Below, in pieces: positions 59,301 to 64,000 of a stretch of DNA of 64,000 nucleotides (position 1 is its first letter; each line of letters opens with the position of its first letter). Source of the stretch: Branchiostoma floridae. Lineage: Eukaryota; Chordata; Leptocardii; Amphioxiformes; Branchiostomatidae. The translations under genes were made by a program, and so were the position numbers. The stretch lies in NCBI RefSeq assembly GCF_000003815.2, contig NC_049979.1:10882471-10946470 (forward strand). The letters run 5' to 3'. The notes beneath the pieces were generated by a model that made no database searches, was not told the DNA's origin, and saw nothing but the letters and a program-made list of their open reading frames with translations.

Positions 59301-61599
59301 AGGTAGCCACTCAACACCACCAGACGGTGATCAGATACCAGTAAATGGAGCTTTGCTGCTGAAGTTCTTTGAACATTTCAGCTCAATCTCAAAGAGAGAG
59401 TTGCTGGCGCTACCAGATCCGGCGATTACGGGATCCCGGCCGTTGCTTGAGCATGGCATCTCCCAGGCCAAGGAGAAGAAGCTGAGAGACAACATGCTGC
59501 ACGCCTACCACGACGTGGCGCAGTCGGCCGGAGTGTTCGGCCTCCTCGGCAGACAGATGACAACACCGGGCCACTTGGTTCTCAACTTGTCGAGGGAAAG
59601 TTTTGGTTCCGTTATGCACTCGGAAGAGTTCAACGCCTTTCGCCTTTCTGACAAGACGGGAGCGCAGGTCGCCATCAGGCGCCGCATGTTCCGCGACACC
59701 GTCGGCCTTATTCTCGAGGCGTGGGGCGATCAAGAGGCTCTCAGGCGACTCGAAGAGGAAGTCGAACAAATGGAGATGAAGTCGAAGCACCTTGTGCCTT
59801 CGTTTGACCTTCGTCGATCTTTTGTCGAAGGAGGACACACCATCGTGTTTGAAGGTTTTACCTCGCCACGGGACAAGATTCGGCTCGTACCTTATCGCGG
59901 AGAAAAGAATCCTGACCACGACAATAAGACGTTAGCTTCGCCTTTCCTGCTAGAAAGGGGACTGTACAACACAGGGGAGAACGGCGTCGATTTTGACTCA
60001 TTCCTGAAAACGCTGAAGCGCCAAGGCAAATGTATTAACGACGAATATACCGATTCAATGCACGGCGAGCTGAGGGCAATTGCACGTTATGGTAACGTGT
60101 ATGTGTATAACACGTCACACTTGTCACCAACGATGACTGTTGAAGAGTTCGACCGTGACCTAAACAAGGGCCACCGGACCGCCGATGAGTTCTTCAGTGA
60201 TTTCAGTGCGGATACCCGTGGTTCATATCGAGGGAGAGGCCGGGGGCGAGGCAGAGGGAGGGGCCGAGGAGGAAGGGGGATGGGAAGGGTCATGGAACCC
60301 TTTATGCGCCAGTCTTTCATCCCGTCAGCGGCCACAAAGGACGTCCTGCAGAAGTTTCTAGAAACGTTCAACTTTGAGGAGTTCACGCGCACAGAGAAGT
60401 ACAACGTGTCGTGCAGGCTGGAGCGGCGTGTAGAAAACACGATCATCCTCGACAAGGACTTGAATTTCCTCGAGTTTCGCCTTCCGGATGTTAAGTGGAT
60501 GGCGTTGGACCTCAAGCGGCGGCCCAGAAGCGATCCGTTCGGGACCGACATTCGCTTCAAACTTCAGTCGCGTCGTATCCTGAGGGGAGACGAAGTGGAG
60601 AAGAGCGAGGCGTACAAGAAGTTCCTAAACCCAGATCACAAAGTGTTGGAGCAGGGACACAGGTATTTCCCTCGGTATTCAATTGCAACACAAGATTGTA
60701 TTTGAGCCAGTGTACGTTGTTGTTGCCATGCCAGTTTTGAGTGAGTTGTTGTATGCCTTGCTGTAAGGTTGTTGAGTCACACTATGATGGATAACATAAA
60801 GTAAGGTTTTACCTGTCGACATCCAGTCATTAGATCAAAACCTGACGAAAGCGCGTCCGAGGGGGGGGGGGGGGGGGTAATCCTGTGCACTCCTTTGTCC
60901 CTCATGTTATTCAGCTATGGCCTTCGACACCTCCACGGAGAACCGAGCCTCCTGATCCATCCCGCCTACAGAGGCAAGGTCCACTTCGCCCGGAGAAAGC
61001 TCATCCGTCGGTTCCGGGCAGCTGATGACGTTCAGCACAGCCGCTTCCGAACGGAAGTGGAGGTAAGGAAGATCGAACGAAGTACTATTCATCTGCGTAT
61101 TTGTCTGTCATTCAAAGACGCAACGATACAGATACAGCCAATTTTTCTGACTGCTACATGAGTCAGATATCATTGGCATCGTTATTGGTCTGTCTGTCTG
61201 TCTCTCTCTCGCCTCCCCCTCTCTCTCCCATTCCTTTGGTATCTGGATAGTTCTTGAGAAGGCAAAGGTCAAGGTCAGTTTAAATGTCTCTATTGGCTTT
61301 TTTATCTTTATTGTTTATCAAAACAAAACAAAACAAAACAAACCAAACCAAACTAAGCCAAGCCAAGTCATACCAAAATCATATCGTATTGTTTTTCAAT
61401 ATGCCAGGTACGCCTGACCGAGGTGTGCGAGTATTCCCGACCTGACGACAGCGGTCGGTTCCTCAGCGTCATCCCCGGGCGACAGGAGGTCACGGTCATC
61501 CCGCCCCTGCCCGACTGGACACGGCCCGAGGAGGTGGACGTCTTCGCGCGGGAATACTGGCAGTTTTGTCTCGAACTCGGCGACACCTTGTATCCGTAA
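53347..61599 (+). CDS. Cellular RNA-dependent RNA polymerase with C-terminal nucleotidyltransferase-like and RG-rich regions
   Basis: RdRP of the QDE-1/EGO-1/RDR type, which copies RNA into double-stranded RNA or small RNA in silencing pathways. Exons: 53347-55086, 55418-55601, 56110-56275, 57012-57129, 57445-60662, 60915-61062, 61408-61599. GT-AG throughout, 1921 residues in one frame. The start has a good context (GACATGG). The core begins near residue 410 (VVVTPTQMLF) and includes SRLGQFFSSS, FSDGIGKIS (566-574), QIRYGGCKGVL, SLNRQAITLLSGLGVPD, LPAGEGRIMMG, DCIVFPSRGPRPHPDEMSGS, and the catalytic loop DLDGD (831-835), all intact. Beyond about residue 1185, a region resembles a TUTase/Cid12 nucleotidyltransferase: G1199-S1200, then TVE at 1211-1213, VHI at 1269-1271, DWARKFRI at 1303, and a PAP-associated-like LLLKFFEHF near 1373. 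Two of three catalytic Asp positions are replaced. An RG-rich tract lies at about 1661-1686. The last two exons have no assigned domain. Confidence 0.94.
55982..56109 (+). repeat. Tandem triplicated splice acceptor before RdRP exon 3
   Basis: CCCTGCAG|GTGCCCTGAGATAA (exon-like start 55992), CCCTACAG|GTGCCATGAGATAA (56052) and the real CCCGCAG|GTTCCCTGAGCC (56110) repeat at about 60-nt spacing. In the required phase both upstream copies meet TAA within five codons. Confidence 0.75.
56296..56492. mobile_element. hAT-like MITE with 8-bp target duplication
   Basis: The terminal inverted repeats start TACTCTCCAAGCAGAGG and run about 60 nt (through GGTTAGGCTCCGGCTG and TCGTTTTTATCGGGCTTTC). GTACGAGT flanks both ends (56288-56295 and 56493-56500). 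An 8-bp duplication is typical of hAT elements. It lies in the intron after RdRP exon 3, 12 bp from the donor to the first flank base. Confidence 0.9.
57366..57386. repeat. GA run followed by poly-G
   Basis: A GAGAGAGA run into about 12 G, about 60 bp upstream of RdRP exon 5. A second poly-G run lies at 60860-60877, before exon 6. Low complexity only. Confidence 0.8.
61190..61372. repeat. Simple repeats in the last RdRP intron
   Basis: A TCTG/TC-rich run at about 61190-61230, and an AAAAC/AACCA/AGCCA run at about 61318-61372 close to the acceptor of the last exon. Confidence 0.7.
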
Positions 61600-62998
61600 A
61601 TGTCTTCATTGGTTTGTCCATTTAGCACGCACAGCCTGGGCTGCCCACTATCCTGTGCCTATCACAAAGGGCTAGCCCTGCTGACGGAAACAAACACAAT
61701 ACAAATTTGACATGGCCAGGATCAAAATCCCGTAATTACGTAAATGCAGGTAGCATCGAGATTTTAGAAACGTTCAGTCAAGAAAAAACATATATTGAAT
61801 ATGTTCTTAGTATTAAGATATGCTAACGCCAAAAGTCTAATTGTCAAATATTGTAAGAAAGATATTCTGCGTGACAAAAAGTAATGTACAAACAAGTGTT
61901 TTCGTGTTCCATTTTGGTATCTTTATGTTACATGATTTGCATCTGCAGCTGGAAGTTGGACTATGTATGTAGCCTGATAAGGACCAAAATGTTCGATATG
62001 TATATTCAGAACTTTCGTCATCTGGAACTTGGGTAATATGCTTTAAAAGTCATAAGAATCTAAAAAAAAATTGGTTGTACATGTTTAGTAATTTCAATCA
62101 AAATGAACTAAATTTAAATTGATTTGAATTTGCGCTACCAACATGTGATATATAACGTTACATATCAATTTCAGTCACAATCAGTTCACCTATTGTGCTG
62201 ATGCTATTATGTTTGAGAGTTTTCGCGTTTTGCCATTGTTTATCAGACCACGATGCACATAGTTAGCAAAATATGACTTTAAATGTTATGCTCCAATAGC
62301 AATGTACTGAAAAAAGACATTGTAATGTGTTCACTGGAGTTATTCTTTGGATGAGAAAAGAGGCATGTCAGGTGTAGTTGTGATTTTTAGAGCGTGTTTT
62401 TATTCCCTTTAGCCACATAACATACCGCAATTAGGGCCTGTGAGCCAGAGAATAGTAGTAATTTAGCATGTATATTCGGATTAGACCTGTATACTTCAAC
62501 TTAGAGATTTCTGCCTGTCTTGTAAAGTATTGTTACGTTTGACACAAATGTATTTTGCTAGCGGCATCCATTACAAATAACGTGCTCTTGTTACAACACA
62601 GCTCCGTTATAATTGGACGCAGAAGAACATTGCTTTGGCGTTAAAAAGAAATGCTTGGTTCTAGTGGATATTCATATGTCTGGTACCCCTTAACTCAATC
62701 TGTGATGATGACCATGAGCATGTAACGTTACATGTATGTAGCCTGATAAGACAACAAAATTTGTATGTACCAGATGAATCTTCGTATATTAATATGCTAA
62801 GGTCCTATTAAACATGTAAATCTGTATTCGCTAGAGAGAAGTACTTCTAAAAAGCTTAAGCTTGTTGATTTCAATATGCCTTATGATACCAAGATTACTG
62901 CGAGGTCCCTGTGATGTTATACCAACCTGAACAGTGTTTCACCTAAAAGTTTCACATCTGGCACTGAAATTCAACTAACACCTGGGTTGAACGTGGGT
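61600..62998. other. Intergenic stretch between RdRP and Mx-like genes
   Basis: AT-rich. Two related segments carrying ATGTATGTAGCCTGATAAG occur at about 61965 and 62730, suggesting a dispersed repeat. No gene, and no obvious poly(A) signal close to the RdRP stop. Confidence 0.4.
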
Positions 62999-63281
62999 TA
63001 ACCGAAACCATAGAACGTTTCGCTCCCACCCCCTGGATCGATTACCGAAACTATAGCCTCCATAGCCGGACTGTCAGCGTAGCTTCCTGCTAGCAAGGCT
63101 CCGGTTTAACAGTGCGTTTTTTCTTTAAGTTTTTATAGTAGATTTTTTTTTTGGTGTGGTGCCGGTTGTCGTCCCAACGTTCTAACCAGGAGAACAACAA
63201 AAGTTCATGGCAACATACTACATAGTACAGCCGCCGTCCGAAGTCTAGAATGGGGGCTACCGAAACCACCGGTTTCCCCCA
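62999..63281. promoter_or_regulatory. ACCGAAAC motif cluster upstream of the Mx-like gene
   Basis: ACCGAAACC then CGTTTCG at 63001-63022, TTACCGAAACTATAG at 63041-63055, and the near-palindrome ACCGAAACCACCGGTTTCCCC at 63259-63279, all within 420 bp of the start codon. The same core appears upstream of RdRP. Mx genes are classically interferon/IRF-controlled through GAAA-rich sites, so an IRF-type role is a reasonable inference but untested. Confidence 0.45.
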
Positions 63282-63418
63282 TTGAAACAGCGTCATCGGT
63301 CGTGGTATTGTGCTTGTTCGATGCCACACCTGGAAATGCTATGCGAAACTGAAGTTGGCGTCCTGAACGCACCTACTAGTATCCAAAACCAGCAGTCATC
63401 CCAGGGAAACCAGCAGGA

Positions 63419-63623
63419 ATGGCGGCGGTAGACTGTTCCTTACCGCTTTCTGTAAACTACCAAGAGAAGGTCCGGCCCTTTATCGACCTGGTGGACGAGC
63501 TGAGGGCTAATGGGCTGGATCGCGATGTGTCCCTCCCCTCTGTGGTGGTCATCGGGGACCAGAGTGCCGGCAAGAGTTCCACATTGGAGGCCATCTCAGG
63601 TGTTCAACTTCCCAGGGGGAGCG
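63419..63623 (+). CDS. MX: Mx/dynamin-like antiviral GTPase, first coding exon (gene continues to the right)
   Basis: Mx proteins are self-assembling dynamin-family GTPases that block viral nucleocapsids in vertebrates. The exon encodes 68 residues plus one base, with start context GGAATGG and donor AGCG|GTATGT. Residues 13-33 ([20 protein letters not shown]) match the Mx bundle-signalling element before the G domain. GDQSAGKSS (46-54) is the dynamin/Mx P-loop, followed by [14 protein letters not shown], which is the Mx wording and not the classical dynamin one. The rest of the G domain, stalk and GTPase effector domain lie outside the window. Mx rather than dynamin is well supported; antiviral activity is inferred. 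Confidence 0.88.
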
Positions 63624-64000
63624 GTATGTAGTGTAGCATGCTCAGTTCAGATAACCCTAAGGAGAGTGTATAGTTAAGTGAATAATTATCCTTAAGATAT
63701 ATCTTATTGAAACACATATTGTGATTGGAACCCCGATATGGCATATGTCTAATAGTGTACACACCAATTCTTCCCATATGGCATATGTCTAAGAGTGTAA
63801 ACAGCAATTCTTCCGCTACAGGGGGTAAAAAGTAGTTTCGAGGATCTAGATTTGAGTTCATATTTCCCATGATCTGCTTCGAAATGACATTAGATACTAA
63901 CATGTGAAAAGCGTCAGTAGCGACGTGTTTTTGTGAAGAATGATTTTTGCCTGAGTCACCCTTCCGGGTAAACTTCCGCGTTGAATAATTGAACTAATCC
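63624..64000. other. Mx-like intron 1, with a 40-bp tandem duplication
   Basis: GATATGGCATATGTCTAATA... (63735-63774) is repeated directly as CATATGGCATATGTCTAAGA... (63775-63814). No further exon is recognised before the window ends. Confidence 0.6.

Noticed and set aside
57469-60705. Treating the long open frame at 57469-60705 as a separate intron-less gene starting at its own ATG
   Set aside because: The frame extends back to an acceptor at 57445, joins earlier RdRP exons in phase, and holds the RdRP catalytic loop. Its 3' end reads past a donor at 60663 that joins in frame to 60915.

Overview
The window looks like nuclear DNA from an invertebrate chordate, most probably a lancelet (Branchiostoma). 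It is intron-rich, with short exons. It carries close homologues of vertebrate hnRNP L and GALM next to a cellular RNA-dependent RNA polymerase gene, a gene class known in cephalochordates but missing from vertebrates. It also has a shuffled Death/TIR protein and many small inverted-repeat elements. Assignments rest on reading motifs and splice sites by eye; no search was run.

Layout. 1072-22227, minus: nine coding exons of an hnRNP L orthologue (5' part only), plus a 36-nt in-frame candidate cassette exon and one intron with U12-type AT-AC signals. 22228-22511: short bidirectional promoter. 22512-30236, plus: complete seven-exon galactose mutarotase (GALM). 30237-35069: gene-poor stretch with repeats and two uncertain exon candidates. 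35070-47595, plus: a 21-exon gene reconstructed here for about 1211 residues with the order NHR (Neuralized), Roc GTPase, COR, Death, TIR and a C-terminal CVIL (CaaX) motif. 49420-51782, minus: four-exon type II Golgi glycosyltransferase of the GCNT/xylosyltransferase (GT14) family. 53347-61599, plus: seven-exon RNA-dependent RNA polymerase of about 1921 residues with the DLDGD catalytic loop. Its 3.2-kb fifth exon also encodes what looks like a degenerate TUTase/Cid12-type nucleotidyltransferase region and an RG-rich tract. 63419-63623, plus: first coding exon of an Mx/dynamin-like GTPase that runs out of the window.

How it fits together. The left half holds two housekeeping genes sharing a promoter. 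The right half looks like an antiviral or innate-defence neighbourhood: RdRP (RNA silencing), Mx (antiviral dynamin) and a GTPase-Death-TIR protein whose TIR keeps the glutamate that is catalytic in SARM1-type NAD hydrolases. The sequences upstream of RdRP and of Mx share clustered ACCGAAAC/GTTTCGGT motifs, which may be IRF-like control sites.

Repeats are abundant. They include a 1.5-kb perfect-looking inverted repeat in an hnRNP L intron, several MITE families (one hAT-like with an 8-bp target duplication), tRNA-derived SINEs, and a recurring pattern of local tandem duplications across splice junctions that leave decoy exons with early stops.
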